Assembly (NCBI GenBank): GCA_947506155.1
Contig: CANNNV010000010.1
Coordinates: 1-33,389, forward strand
Direction of reading: 5' to 3'
DNA length: 33,389 nt
DNA from: Methylococcaceae bacterium
GTDB taxonomy: Bacteria; Pseudomonadota; Gammaproteobacteria; Methylococcales; Methylomonadaceae
This document shows, piece after piece, positions 8,831-17,432 of this stretch. Under the pieces are notes generated by a model that was not told where the DNA came from, ran no database searches, and saw only the letters and a program-made list of their open reading frames with translations. The position numbers and the translations under genes are program-made. Each line of letters begins with the position of its first letter. Position 1 is the first letter of the stretch.

Positions 8831-8932
8831 CGTCGGAGCATTTAATAAATTTGGCCTGGATCACGGGGATGGAGTTATTATAACAATCAATAGCTTAAGA
8901 TCTTGCAAGGTTTGACGGTGTTCCAACGTTTC

Positions 8933-8955
8933 GGACGGGGCAAGATGCCCGGTCC
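8933..8955. repeat. GC-rich inverted repeat
   Basis: Arms ggacggggca and tgcccggtcc (10 bp, one mismatch) flank a 3-nt loop. It sits in a cluster of similar GC-rich words in an otherwise AT-richer intergenic region, as is usual for dispersed palindromic repeat elements. It is not followed by a T run on either strand. Confidence 0.5.
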
Positions 8956-8980
8956 GGCTTTAGAGACGGGGCAAGTAACC

Positions 8981-9013
8981 CCCTCTCCTGCTGGAGAGGG
9001 ATGGGTTGAGGAG
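8981..9013 (+). repeat. 33-bp dispersed repeat, copy 1
   Basis: This stretch begins ccctctcctgctggagaggg, whose own arms can fold, and continues atgggttgaggag. Its reverse complement recurs at 10107-10139 with two mismatches in 33. The two copies are in opposite orientation and bracket the coiled-coil gene and the four-helix membrane gene. Confidence 0.8.
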
Positions 9014-9093
9014 AATAATCAAGCTGGAGCCGGGACAAGATCGCTAAGCGCCCAAGGCGGATAAATCGGCTCAACTCGTACAAACAATCATGG

Positions 9094-9099
9094 TAGAAT
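9094..9099 (+). promoter_or_regulatory. Possible extended -10 promoter of the coiled-coil gene
   Basis: TGGTAGAAT gives an extended -10 (TGN + TAGAAT) 29 nt before the ATG at 9128. The hexamer 17 bp upstream (TCAACT) matches the -35 consensus at only three positions, so promoter strength would depend on the extended -10. Confidence 0.4.
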
Positions 9100-9127
9100 T
9101 TGAGCAGTTTTGAATTTTGGAGGCACT

Positions 9128-9601
9128 ATGTTTGACGATAAATTTTTTGATGATTGGCTCGACAGTCAAGCGCAAAAAGTAATGGAGCAAGTCGCGAACG
9201 GAGAGGGAATTGCGCCTGAACAAATGATGATTTTGATGTTGAAAGCACAGACAAATCATTTTGCTCATTTAGATGTTGAATTACGAGCAGACGTGCAAAA
9301 CTTAGACATTCGTTTAAGTTCGCAAATGGACAAAATGAATGAGCGATTAAGCGCTGAAATGCGTGAGTTGCGTGAAGATATGGATAAGCGTTTTGAACAG
9401 GCGAAACTGGAGACGGCTAAACAATTTGAGCAGGTTGATAAGCGTTTTGAGCAAGCCGATAAGCGTTTTGAGCAAATGCAAGCAGAAACAACGAAACGGT
9501 TTGAACAACTTACGGCAAGAATTGACCATTTTATGATTTGGTCATTTGCGACAACAATTTCTGTTGGTGGCATGGTTGTCGCGGCGATTAAATTTTTCTA
9601 G
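9128..9601 (+). CDS. DUF1640-like coiled-coil protein with one C-terminal membrane helix
   Basis: 157 aa from the ATG at 9128, chosen because GGAGG lies just before it. An upstream TTG extension has no ribosome binding site. Residues about 1-45 are acidic and amphipathic (MFDDKFFDDWLDSQ). Residues about 50-130 are a long charged coiled coil with repeated DKRFEQ heptads. Residues about 132-155 form a membrane helix (FMIWSFATTISVGGMVVAA) ending in KFF. This layout (coiled coil then C-terminal tail anchor) is that of DUF1640/CCDC90-type proteins, small bacterial proteins of unclear role. The heptad DKRFEQ(A/V) is duplicated at DNA level with a 21-bp period (9437 and 9458). It is convergent with the 155-aa membrane gene, 13 bp apart. 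Function is unknown. Confidence 0.75.
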   Translation: MFDDKFFDDWLDSQAQKVMEQVANGEGIAPEQMMILMLKAQTNHFAHLDVELRADVQNLDIRLSSQMDKMNERLSAEMRELREDMDKRFEQAKLETAKQFEQVDKRFEQADKRFEQMQAETTKRFEQLTARIDHFMIWSFATTISVGGMVVAAIKFF

Positions 9602-9614
9602 TCTATTCCGCAGT

Positions 9615-10082
9615 TCATTTTTCATGTGCGGCAATTATTTCAGCATATTCGTCAAGTTTTGGCCGGTACAAAAACAGCCCTAGCGCTGACAAGCCAGTGA
9701 AGATATACAAGGTGTTGAAATCATCACCGTAAATAAACATAATCAGGCCAAAAACACCGACAACCTCTATCAGCGACATCGAAATGATAACCGTCAGCCC
9801 ATAACGATTTTTTGCCAAGAGCTGGGAACCCGGCATGGTTTGATTTAAACGGAGCTGAATGTGCCGTATCAAGTTGGTCAGCGGAAAAGTCAAAATCGCA
9901 ATCGCATAAAATACCGTTCTAATCAAAATCCGCTGGGGTTCCGGTAAGGGTTGTTGCAAGCTGGCGCCAAAAACATGGCAAATAATAATATAAGCCAGCA
10001 GCATCGTTAGCATCAGGCCCAGAATAATCCAGGGCAAAATAAGGTCAGTTTTTAATGGGTTGCGTTCAGTAAAGCTCGGCAT
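9615..10082 (-). CDS. Predicted four-helix inner-membrane protein, unknown function
   Basis: 155 aa; AGGAA precedes the ATG at 10082. Hydrophobic segments lie at about residues 15-38, 50-70, 92-115 and 120-138. The N-terminus is short and charged, and the C-terminal tail is acidic (KLDEYAEIIAAHEK). I recognise no family motif and no enzyme signature. It is convergent with the coiled-coil gene, and upstream it is separated from the SWIM gene by a repeat-rich gap, so it is probably transcribed alone. The reading frame and ribosome binding site support a real gene. Confidence 0.65.
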   Translation of the reverse strand: MPSFTERNPLKTDLILPWIILGLMLTMLLAYIIICHVFGASLQQPLPEPQRILIRTVFYAIAILTFPLTNLIRHIQLRLNQTMPGSQLLAKNRYGLTVIISMSLIEVVGVFGLIMFIYGDDFNTLYIFTGLSALGLFLYRPKLDEYAEIIAAHEK

Positions 10083-10106
10083 AGTTTTCCTGTTAATTAA
10101 TTATTG

Positions 10107-10139
10107 CTCCTCACCCCAACCCTCTCCAGCAGGAGAGGG
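10107..10139 (-). repeat. 33-bp dispersed repeat, copy 2 (inverted)
   Basis: This stretch begins ctcctcaccccaaccctctc. It is the reverse complement of 8981-9013 with two mismatches. It lies 24 bp before the start of the membrane gene, between it and the REP-like element at 10183. The word family 'ccaaccctctcc' is common in intergenic repeats of proteobacteria. Confidence 0.8.
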
Positions 10140-10182
10140 AGAAAATCATTTCATGCCCACGCATTAGGAATGGATGGGTATC

Positions 10183-10226
10183 TGTGGGGGCGAATTCATT
10201 CGCCTTGGGTGGATTCCGCTCCTACA
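10183..10226. repeat. REP/BIME-like inverted element
   Basis: The left end TGTGGGGGCGAAT and the right end ATTCCGCTCCTACA are inverted copies of a TGT(A/G)GGAGCG-type REP head. Inside is a perfect stem, ggcgaat and attcgcc, with a 2-nt loop (10189-10204). A GTAGGAG head followed by a hairpin is the layout recognised by REP-associated TnpA (RAYT) transposases in Pseudomonas and relatives. No RAYT gene is in the window. It lies downstream of the SWIM gene stop (10239). Confidence 0.65.
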
Positions 10227-10238
10227 GGTGTTCGACAA

Positions 10239-11078
10239 TCACAGGTTTTTTAGCGCATTCTTGCGCATCCTTAGATAAAAATCTTCCATGACTTCAAGAA
10301 AGGAGTTTGATTTTTGCCAAAACAACGGAAAGTCACCGCCTTTTTTAATCAGCATGGCAGGAATAGTCGCCGGTTGACTGGGTTCTATGGTTTTGGGCAA
10401 CATATGTTGTCCTTGCCAAAAATCTTTTAGGCTGATTTCCTCAGGCAGCGGGGTAACTACCGGGCGAGTGTAATAACTATCCACCGAATTTAACTCAGCT
10501 GTGCCGCTGCTTTTAGCGTCAATTAATACTTTGCCTAACGGTGAGTTAGCTAACTCCTGTAACAACTTTTCGGGTGCCAAACCACGCAGTTCAAATAACA
10601 GAAACGGATCTTGGTCAAATTGCCCAGCCAGCCGATAGCAAACCCCCGCTATATGTTTACACGGGACGGCATAATCCGGGCAATCACAGGAAACTTTAAA
10701 ATCTTTATAGCTATTAGGCAATAAATGCACGCCGGCTTCAGCAAAGATGGTTTCTATGTTTTCCGGAATTTCATTGAGTAATAATCTGGCAATAAAACTG
10801 GCTCGTAGACTGAGTTTCTGGATGACTTTTTTCCATTCAGCTGCAGATAGATGCGTCATTTGTACACTGACGTTGTAGGTCGGTTCTTTATAAACACCAA
10901 AATAGGGATTGATGTTGCCGCGCATTTTTGCGTCGACTTTACCCTTTTGTAATATCCAGTGTTTAATACGATTGTCGGTGGAATAGGCGCGTCCACGCTG
11001 TAAACGACCGCTATCGGTAAAGTTTTCCAGGGCGGCAATAAAACGCTGACCCCACCAGGTCTTGGCAAATTTACTCAT
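10239..11078 (-). CDS. SWIM zinc-finger protein, partner of the SNF2 helicase
   Basis: 279 aa. The start at 11078 is one nt after the helicase stop, with GGAAG 7 nt upstream. The SWIM motif CxCx(n)CxH is present as C131-D-C133...C140-K-H142. SWIM domains bind zinc and are thought to mediate DNA or protein contacts. N-terminal WWGQRFIAALE and GRLQRGRAYS are typical of bacterial SWIM proteins encoded beside SNF2 ATPases (the ywqB/ywqA pair in Bacillus). The tail (residues about 200-279) is less conserved and ends in a basic RMRKNALKNL. Tight coupling to the helicase says the two act together. The cellular role of such pairs is not settled. Confidence 0.85.
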   Translation of the reverse strand: MSKFAKTWWGQRFIAALENFTDSGRLQRGRAYSTDNRIKHWILQKGKVDAKMRGNINPYFGVYKEPTYNVSVQMTHLSAAEWKKVIQKLSLRASFIARLLLNEIPENIETIFAEAGVHLLPNSYKDFKVSCDCPDYAVPCKHIAGVCYRLAGQFDQDPFLLFELRGLAPEKLLQELANSPLGKVLIDAKSSGTAELNSVDSYYTRPVVTPLPEEISLKDFWQGQHMLPKTIEPSQPATIPAMLIKKGGDFPLFWQKSNSFLEVMEDFYLRMRKNALKNL

Positions 11079-11079
11079 G

Positions 11080-14000
11080 TTAATCTTCCATAATGCTTTG
11101 TTTATTTAGCGCAATCAGTTGTTTAAACGCCTGGTTGTCGAGCTTGGTTAGCCAACTTTCGTCATTACCAACGATGCTGTCGGCCATTTTTTGCTTGTCG
11201 CTGATCATTTGATCGATGCGTTCTTCCAAAGTGCCCAGGGTTACAAACTTATGCACAAAGACATTTTTTTTCTGACCGATACGAAAAGCCCGGTCGGTAG
11301 CCTGGTTTTCAACTGCCGGATTCCACCAGCGATCAAAATGAAACACATGATTCGCCTGGGTTAGGGTAATACCAACGCCGCCGGCTTTCAGTGACAGGAT
11401 AAAAACCGCCGGGCCTGTTTCCGGGTCCTGAAAATCACTGATCATTTGTTCACGCTTGGTGCGCGTAGTGCCGCCGTGTAAATAATGGGTTTTATAGTGT
11501 TTTTCCTTGGCGAGATAACGCTCCAGGTTTTCTCCTATTTCAGTAAACTGGGTAAAGACCAAAACGCTGTCGCCCTGCTCCATCGCTTCTTCCAGCATTT
11601 CACTGATACGTTCAAGCTTGTGCGAGCGTTCCGGGCTAAAAGCGCTGCCATCTTGTAAAAACTGCATCGGATGATTGCAGATTTGTTTCAGTTTCATCAA
11701 GGTCGACAGCATCAAGCCCTGACGCTGGATGCCTTCAGCTTCTTCCAATTGCTTAACCACATCATTGACCACCACTTCATAAAGGGAAGCTTGTTCCTTG
11801 CTGAGATTGCAATAAATTTTGTTGTCAATTTTATCGGGCAAATCCTTGATAATCGATTTGTCGGTTTTCAGCCGGCGCAAAATAAACGGCTGGATCAGTT
11901 TTTTCAAGATAGCCGACTGTATCAGATCATTATCCCGCTGTACCGGTAACTCGTAGCTTTTGCGAAATTGAGTTTGTTTGCCCAAATAGCCCGGATTTAG
12001 GAAATTGAAAATAGACCATAAATCCATTAAGCGGTTTTCTACCGGCGTACCGGTTAAGGCTAAACGGGAATCCCCATTCAGTTTCAAAATGGCTTTGGTT
12101 TGGTCGGCTTTAGGATTTTTAATGTTTTGCGCCTCGTCCAGCACGATGCGCCGCCAGTTTAAAGCACCCAGTAATTTACTGTCTTTACGCGCCAAGGTGT
12201 AAGAAGTAATCAGCATGTCATGCGCTAAGCACTGCTGTTTAAAAGCCTTGACCTCTTGTTCCCGCGCTGAGCCGTGATGAATCAGCGTGGTCAGCTGCGG
12301 AGCAAATTTTTCAATTTCTTTTTGCCAGTTGCCAATCACCGATGTCGGTGCAATAAGCAAGGTAGGTCCAGGCGTTGCTTGCTCACGTTCCAAAACCAGC
12401 AGGCTAATGACTTGCATGGTTTTACCCAAGCCCATGTCATCGGCTAGGCAACCATTTAGACCCAAGTGTTCAAGATAACGCAACCACGCCACGCCGCGCT
12501 TTTGATAATCGCGCAATTCTGCGTTCAGTTTTTCGGGGTTGTCTATCGGTTCCAATTGGCTGTTATCGGACAATTTTTCCAGCATTTGCGCCAGACTGTC
12601 ATGCACATCCAGTTCAAAATCGTCTTCTTCGGCCAATTTGCGTAACAATTCCTGCATCGATAATTCAGGAACAACGTGATTTTGTTGCTGGATAAAAGTT
12701 AGCATTTCCTGCATTTTATCGCGATCTAGCTCCATCCATTGACCACGGAAATAGATCAGTGGCGTTTTGGCATCCACCAGTTGTTGCCATTCTTCAGGGC
12801 TTAACGCTTCATCGCCGATAGCCAGCTGATAGTGGTAATCGGTCAGCGTATCCATCGAAAAATAGGCTTTGGCACTGGCTGAACTGGTCTTGTTTTTTGC
12901 ACCGGAGCGCAAGCGAAGTTTGGCCCGACGACGGCCTTTGGGTGTTAACCAGGCCGGAATGGTAATTTTAAAACCGGCATCTTCCAGAATCCAGGCGCTT
13001 TCTTTTAAAAACTCAAAAGCCTCATTCAGGGTAAGTTGCACACTGGCAGGCTCGCTGTCTTCCATGCCCTGCCATAATTTGGGATAAATACGCGCAGCTT
13101 GTGCCAAATTAATCAGGATTTGTTGCTCAATCGCTGAGCCAAACTGCTGCTGTAACAACTGATGAAAGTCAGTTTTATCGGCCCAAAAATCATCCAGATC
13201 GATTTTAAGTGAAGGATCTTTATGCGATGATAAAAAGAACACCAAACACCACTGGTCGGGCTGATTCGCCGCCGCTTCAAGCAACTGCAAGCCAAGCTGC
13301 AGCGTGCTTTTTGCCTCGGTACCCAATAGATTTTGTTGCCAGTGCTGCCAGTGTTTAAATTCTTCGCGTAGCTCGTTACACGTTCTGAACGGCTCTGTTG
13401 TTTGTGGTTCCAGCAGAATAGTTTCCAAGAAATCATACTGAACTTTTTTAATAAAAATTTGCGGCATCTCAAGGGTTGCGACCGACAGTAGCTCATTAAT
13501 CACTACTTCGGCAAAATGCCGTAATAACGATTCAGGTTGATATTGCTGACTGCACGCGATCGGCATCTGCGTAACCGCTGTTTGTATCAAACTTTCATAA
13601 CTGCTGGAGACGGCTTGCCAGCGCCGATATAATTCAAGGTTCTTCGGCGTTTTTCTGCACAATAACAACGGAATATACTGATCTTTGACAAGAATCTGTT
13701 TTAACGATTGACTAAAGTAATACCAGAACAACAAGTCACTACCCAGACGGCTATCGCTGCCAGCCTGAAAACAACATAAAAAATGGATGTTATTAATGGC
13801 TTTTATCGGCGTTGGCAGCGGATAGCCATAGACCTGCCAGTTTTGTAAAGTCAACGGGCCATTAGCTTCCATAGGCCGCAGCTCGGGTGACGGCAGCGGT
13901 TTGTTGTCACCGGTAGGGAAAAGTAGTGAGAGCAATTGCCCTTGCCCCGCAGTGACTGGTGCTGACAGCGTGTCACTGTTCAAAAATTCCAGGCACGGCT

Positions 14001-14139
14001 TTTCAGGCAAGTGCTGCGGATGTAGCGGTAATTTATGGTTGCCGCCGATTTCGTCGCTTTCTACCCACAGATAAAAATCACCTGACTGAATAAAGTCTGG
14101 GGTATTTTTTGGAATCCAGGCTCCGTGTATTACGTTCAT
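11080..14139 (-). CDS. SNF2-family DNA-dependent ATPase / DEAD-box-like helicase
   Basis: I place the start at the ATG at 14139 (1019 aa, MNVIHGAWIPKN), since members of this group begin with a xxLHGxWIP motif. The frame also opens at 14193, inside glmS. Residues 1 to about 520 hold the SNF2-associated N-terminal region. Motif I (DDMGLGKT) is near residue 570 and the DEAQ box near 667. The C-terminal helicase lobe has SLKAGGVGITLTQANHVFHFDRWWNP and QATDRAFRIGQ near 950, so all helicase motifs look intact. Members translocate on DNA and remodel protein-DNA complexes without strand separation. It lies 7 nt after the glmS stop and 1 nt before the SWIM gene, so the three genes are probably co-transcribed. 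Ribosome binding at 14139 is weak, which may imply translational coupling to glmS. Confidence 0.9.
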   Translation of the reverse strand: MNVIHGAWIPKNTPDFIQSGDFYLWVESDEIGGNHKLPLHPQHLPEKPCLEFLNSDTLSAPVTAGQGQLLSLLFPTGDNKPLPSPELRPMEANGPLTLQNWQVYGYPLPTPIKAINNIHFLCCFQAGSDSRLGSDLLFWYYFSQSLKQILVKDQYIPLLLCRKTPKNLELYRRWQAVSSSYESLIQTAVTQMPIACSQQYQPESLLRHFAEVVINELLSVATLEMPQIFIKKVQYDFLETILLEPQTTEPFRTCNELREEFKHWQHWQQNLLGTEAKSTLQLGLQLLEAAANQPDQWCLVFFLSSHKDPSLKIDLDDFWADKTDFHQLLQQQFGSAIEQQILINLAQAARIYPKLWQGMEDSEPASVQLTLNEAFEFLKESAWILEDAGFKITIPAWLTPKGRRRAKLRLRSGAKNKTSSASAKAYFSMDTLTDYHYQLAIGDEALSPEEWQQLVDAKTPLIYFRGQWMELDRDKMQEMLTFIQQQNHVVPELSMQELLRKLAEEDDFELDVHDSLAQMLEKLSDNSQLEPIDNPEKLNAELRDYQKRGVAWLRYLEHLGLNGCLADDMGLGKTMQVISLLVLEREQATPGPTLLIAPTSVIGNWQKEIEKFAPQLTTLIHHGSAREQEVKAFKQQCLAHDMLITSYTLARKDSKLLGALNWRRIVLDEAQNIKNPKADQTKAILKLNGDSRLALTGTPVENRLMDLWSIFNFLNPGYLGKQTQFRKSYELPVQRDNDLIQSAILKKLIQPFILRRLKTDKSIIKDLPDKIDNKIYCNLSKEQASLYEVVVNDVVKQLEEAEGIQRQGLMLSTLMKLKQICNHPMQFLQDGSAFSPERSHKLERISEMLEEAMEQGDSVLVFTQFTEIGENLERYLAKEKHYKTHYLHGGTTRTKREQMISDFQDPETGPAVFILSLKAGGVGITLTQANHVFHFDRWWNPAVENQATDRAFRIGQKKNVFVHKFVTLGTLEERIDQMISDKQKMADSIVGNDESWLTKLDNQAFKQLIALNKQSIMED

Positions 14140-14146
14140 TAATTTA

Positions 14147-15976
14147 TTATTCCACGGTAACTGATTTTGCAAGATTTCTGGGCTGATCAACATCGGTACC
14201 TTTTAAAACCGCGACATGATAAGCCAATAACTGCAAGGGAATAGTGTACACAATAGGCGAAATCTCGTTGTCGACTTGGGGTACTTTCACAATCCGTACA
14301 TTTTCATCATTGGCAGCAGCTAAGGTTTCATCCATAAAAACAATCAGCTGCCCGCCTCTGGCGCTGACTTCCTGAATATTCGATTTCAGTTTTTCCAACA
14401 AGCTGTTGTTTGGCGCTACCGTCACTACTGGCATGTCGGCATCGATTAAGGCTAGCGGGCCGTGTTTTAACTCGCCTGCAGGATAAGCTTCGGCATGAAT
14501 ATAGGAAATTTCTTTTAATTTTAACGCGCCTTCCATCGCTATCGGATAATGGGTGCCTCTGCCGAGAAATAAAGCATGCTGTTTTTCGGCAAATTGCTCG
14601 GCCAGAACCCTGATTTCATCGTCGAGTTGCAACACTTGTTCAATTTTTCCGGGCAGGCTGAATAATTCCGCTGTAATTTTTTTCTCGACAGTTTCGCTCA
14701 TGGCAAAACGTCGGCCTAGCGCAATGACCAGCAGCATCAAAGTCGCCAATTGCGTGGTAAAGGCTTTGGTTGAGGCAACGCCTATTTCTGGGCCGGCTCG
14801 GGTCATCAACACTAAGTCGGATTCTCTGACCAAGGAACTTTCCGGCACGTTACAAATGGCTAAGGAATATTTAGCGCCTAGCTTTTTGGCTTCGAGCAAG
14901 GCCGCTAGGGTATCGGCAGTTTCACCGGATTGCGAGATCGTGACGATCAGGGTATCCGGCGCCAATACCGGACTTCGGTAGCGAAATTCACTGGCTACTT
15001 CAATGTTACAAGGAATATGGGCCAATTTTTCAAACCAGTATCTTGCGACCAAACCGGCATGGTAACTGGTGCCGCAGGCTAATATCTGAATGGCTTTGAT
15101 ATTATCGAAGACTTGGGCAGCATTATGTCCGAACGCATTTTCCTGTAGCCGATTATTGATGAATCGTCCTTCCAACGTTTGGGCAATAGCGATCGGCTGC
15201 TCATAAATCTCTTTGAGCATGTAATGCCGATATTCACCTTTATCAACGGAGTCTGCGGTTAATTGACTTTGTTTGATTGGACGCTTAACCAGTTGGTCTT
15301 GGGCATCATAAATCAGCAATTCATTGATGCTGATCTTGGCGATGTCGCCTTCTTCGAGAAAGATAAATCGCTGTGTCACCGGCAATAGCGCCGCAACATC
15401 AGATGCAATAAAGTATTCGCCAAAACCGACACCTATGACCAAAGGACTGCCTTTTCTGCACGCTATCAAGGTATCCGGCTCATCGGCACTGATGATGCCC
15501 AGCGCATAAGCACCGTCGAGTTTTTTCACCGCAGCTTTGACCGCATTCAGCAAGCTATCGGTAGCGTCCAGCGCATGGTGGATTTCATGCACAATCACTT
15601 CAGTATCGGTTTCCGAGGTGAATTCGTAGCCTTGTTGCTGGTGTATTTTTCTTAACGACTCATGATTTTCAATGATGCCATTATGCACCACGGCGATTTT
15701 GTCGTGGCTGATATGCGGGTGTGCATTCGCAGTGCTGGGTTTACCGTGGGTTGCCCAGCGGGTATGGGCTATGCCGATGGTTCCAGCAATAGGGTCAGCG
15801 TCCAGCAACAACTCCAGGCCTTTGACCTTGCCCAGCTCCCGTTTACGGAAAATCTGCTGCTTATTGATAACCGCAAGGCCGGCAGAATCATAACCACGGT
15901 ATTCCAGCCGTCTTAAGCCTTCCAGTAAAATAGGCACTACATTTCGTTGCGCGATACCACCTACAATTCCACACAT
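14147..15976 (-). CDS. glmS: Glutamine--fructose-6-phosphate aminotransferase (isomerizing)
   Basis: 609 aa, full length. It makes glucosamine-6-phosphate from fructose-6-phosphate and glutamine, the first step to UDP-GlcNAc for peptidoglycan and LPS. The N-terminal glutaminase uses Cys2 (MCGIVGG), with [12 protein letters not shown] and the HTRWATHG loop. Two SIS domains follow ([37 protein letters not shown]), and the end is KSVTVE as usual. GGAGAAATAAC precedes the ATG. It starts one nt after the glmU stop, so glmU-glmS form one unit. No ribozyme of the Gram-positive glmS type is possible in this spacing. Confidence 0.97.
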   Translation of the reverse strand: MCGIVGGIAQRNVVPILLEGLRRLEYRGYDSAGLAVINKQQIFRKRELGKVKGLELLLDADPIAGTIGIAHTRWATHGKPSTANAHPHISHDKIAVVHNGIIENHESLRKIHQQQGYEFTSETDTEVIVHEIHHALDATDSLLNAVKAAVKKLDGAYALGIISADEPDTLIACRKGSPLVIGVGFGEYFIASDVAALLPVTQRFIFLEEGDIAKISINELLIYDAQDQLVKRPIKQSQLTADSVDKGEYRHYMLKEIYEQPIAIAQTLEGRFINNRLQENAFGHNAAQVFDNIKAIQILACGTSYHAGLVARYWFEKLAHIPCNIEVASEFRYRSPVLAPDTLIVTISQSGETADTLAALLEAKKLGAKYSLAICNVPESSLVRESDLVLMTRAGPEIGVASTKAFTTQLATLMLLVIALGRRFAMSETVEKKITAELFSLPGKIEQVLQLDDEIRVLAEQFAEKQHALFLGRGTHYPIAMEGALKLKEISYIHAEAYPAGELKHGPLALIDADMPVVTVAPNNSLLEKLKSNIQEVSARGGQLIVFMDETLAAANDENVRIVKVPQVDNEISPIVYTIPLQLLAYHVAVLKGTDVDQPRNLAKSVTVE

Positions 15977-15977
15977 G

Positions 15978-17348
15978 TTATTTCTCCTGCTTAACGGGAC
16001 GTTGCCATCCAGGAATAGACATCTGTTTGGCCCGGCTTAAAGTTAACTGATTTTCGGGACTGTCTTTAGTAATGGTGGAGCCTGCGCCTATGGTGGCGTT
16101 TTTACCTATGGTGACCGGCGCGACCAGCTGGCTATTTGAACCTATAAAAGCGCCGTCTTCAATAATGGTTCTGGACTTGTTGACGCCATCATAATTACAG
16201 GTAATGGTGCCTGCGCCAATATTAACCTTGCTGCCCACCGTCGTATCGCCAATGTAACTTAAATGATTTATTTTGCTGCCTGCGGCTACCGACGATTTTT
16301 TGATTTCAACAAAATTACCGATATGAACTTCTTCAGCTAACACGCTTTCGGGTCTAAGTCTGGCAAACGGACCAATTTTGCAGCCCTGCCCTATTACTGC
16401 GTCTTCTATGACGCAGTTTGCCAGAATTTCCACATGATCGCCAATAATCGAATTTTTTATCTGGGTGTTGGCGCCTATTTTGACGTGATTGCCGATACTG
16501 TTTTTTCCCTCGAAAATCACATTAATGTCGATTTCTATATCTTGTCCCAGGCTTTCAATTGAGCCTCGTTGATCAAAACGCAGCGGGTCTTTCAGCGTGA
16601 CACCCTGCTCCATTAAGTTATGCGCTTGCTGGAGCTGATAAACGCGTTCCAGGTGACTGAGTTGAATACGATTATTCACGCCCAGCACTTCGTCTTCGGT
16701 TTCCGGCTGACAAGTTACGATACTGATTTGATCGGCTACCGCCATTTCAATCACATCGGTCAAATAGTATTCGCCCTGGACATTACTGGTATTCAACTGA
16801 TTTAACCATTTCTTTAACGACTGACCTTGCACGGCCAGGATGCCGGTATTGCCTTCGGTAATCAGCTTTTCTGCCGGCGTCGCATCTTTTTCTTCAACTA
16901 TTTTAATCACTTGGCCGGCTGTATTTCTGACTATCCTGCCATAGCCAAATGGCTGGTCAAGGTTTACGGTCAGTAAAGCCAGGGCTTTATCAGTGACATT
17001 GCCGAGCAGTGTTTGAATGGTTTCCAGTTTCAGCAAGGGTACATCGCCGTACAAAATCAACACGGTATCAGAATCAGCAATTTGATCGCTGACTTGTTGC
17101 ACAGCATGCCCTGTACCTAATTGTTGTGTTTGCTCTACCCAATCGGCCTCCAGATCCTTTAAGGCGCTGGTAACGAGGTCTGCGCCGTGGCCGACTACTA
17201 TCTTGATGGTATTGTTTTCCAGGTGCTGAGCCGTGTCGTAAACATGTTGCAACAAAGCTCTGTTGGCAATTTCATGTAAAACTTTAGGTCGATCTGAACG
17301 CATCCGCGTTCCCTTACCCGCTGCCAGAATAATAGTGGTTATTTTCAT
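15978..17348 (-). CDS. glmU: Bifunctional UDP-GlcNAc pyrophosphorylase / glucosamine-1-phosphate acetyltransferase
   Basis: 456 aa, normal length. The N-terminal uridylyltransferase has the sugar-nucleotide signature [20 protein letters not shown] and GYGRIVR. The C-terminal half is a left-handed beta-helix of hexapeptide repeats ([20 protein letters not shown]...) that acetylates GlcN-1-P, with the usual YIGDTTVG and NYDGVNK region. It produces UDP-GlcNAc in the cytoplasm. It is the first gene of the glmU-glmS-SNF2-SWIM series and lies just behind the atp operon terminator, as atp and glmU/S are neighbours in many gammaproteobacteria. Any promoter of its own must lie in the 84 bp after atpC. 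Confidence 0.97.
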   Translation of the reverse strand: MKITTIILAAGKGTRMRSDRPKVLHEIANRALLQHVYDTAQHLENNTIKIVVGHGADLVTSALKDLEADWVEQTQQLGTGHAVQQVSDQIADSDTVLILYGDVPLLKLETIQTLLGNVTDKALALLTVNLDQPFGYGRIVRNTAGQVIKIVEEKDATPAEKLITEGNTGILAVQGQSLKKWLNQLNTSNVQGEYYLTDVIEMAVADQISIVTCQPETEDEVLGVNNRIQLSHLERVYQLQQAHNLMEQGVTLKDPLRFDQRGSIESLGQDIEIDINVIFEGKNSIGNHVKIGANTQIKNSIIGDHVEILANCVIEDAVIGQGCKIGPFARLRPESVLAEEVHIGNFVEIKKSSVAAGSKINHLSYIGDTTVGSKVNIGAGTITCNYDGVNKSRTIIEDGAFIGSNSQLVAPVTIGKNATIGAGSTITKDSPENQLTLSRAKQMSIPGWQRPVKQEK

Positions 17349-17368
17349 TTTTTAAATCCCGTTAAAGC

Positions 17369-17403
17369 AAAAAAGCCCGATAGCGGATTAACGTTATCGG
17401 GCT
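17369..17403 (-). terminator. Intrinsic terminator after atpC
   Basis: On the minus strand AGCCCGATA (17403-17395) pairs with TATCGGGCT (17382-17374) around a 12-nt loop, followed by a T6 run (17374-17369). It lies 30 nt past the atpC stop and just before glmU, so it should separate the atp operon from glmU-glmS. Confidence 0.88.
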
Positions 17404-17432
17404 TTCAAAAGAACATAGCAATGCAAGTGTTC

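Larger units (their letters stand above)
8643..9127. other. Intergenic region of 485 bp between divergent genes, with repeats
   Basis: No gene is seen here. The left part (8643-8900) is the likely leader and promoter zone of the S-layer-like gene; TATAAT is present on the minus strand at 8882-8877, but no -35 box lies at a proper distance. The middle (8933-9013) is GC-rich repeat sequence with a hairpin and a 33-bp element. The words 'acggggcaag' occur twice (8935 and 8966) and 'ccgggacaag' once. The right part carries the promoter and ribosome binding site of the coiled-coil gene at 9128. Confidence 0.6.

Noticed and set aside
8877-8882. TATAAT on the minus strand upstream of the 1323-aa gene as a promoter
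   Set aside because: The only plausible -35 hexamers lie 2 or 20 bp away, so I could not support a complete promoter.
14140-14193. Helicase start at 14193 inside glmS
   Set aside because: The overlap would cover the conserved end of GlmS, and family members begin with the HGxWIP region just after 14139. The AAAAGG before it is part of the glmS coding sequence.
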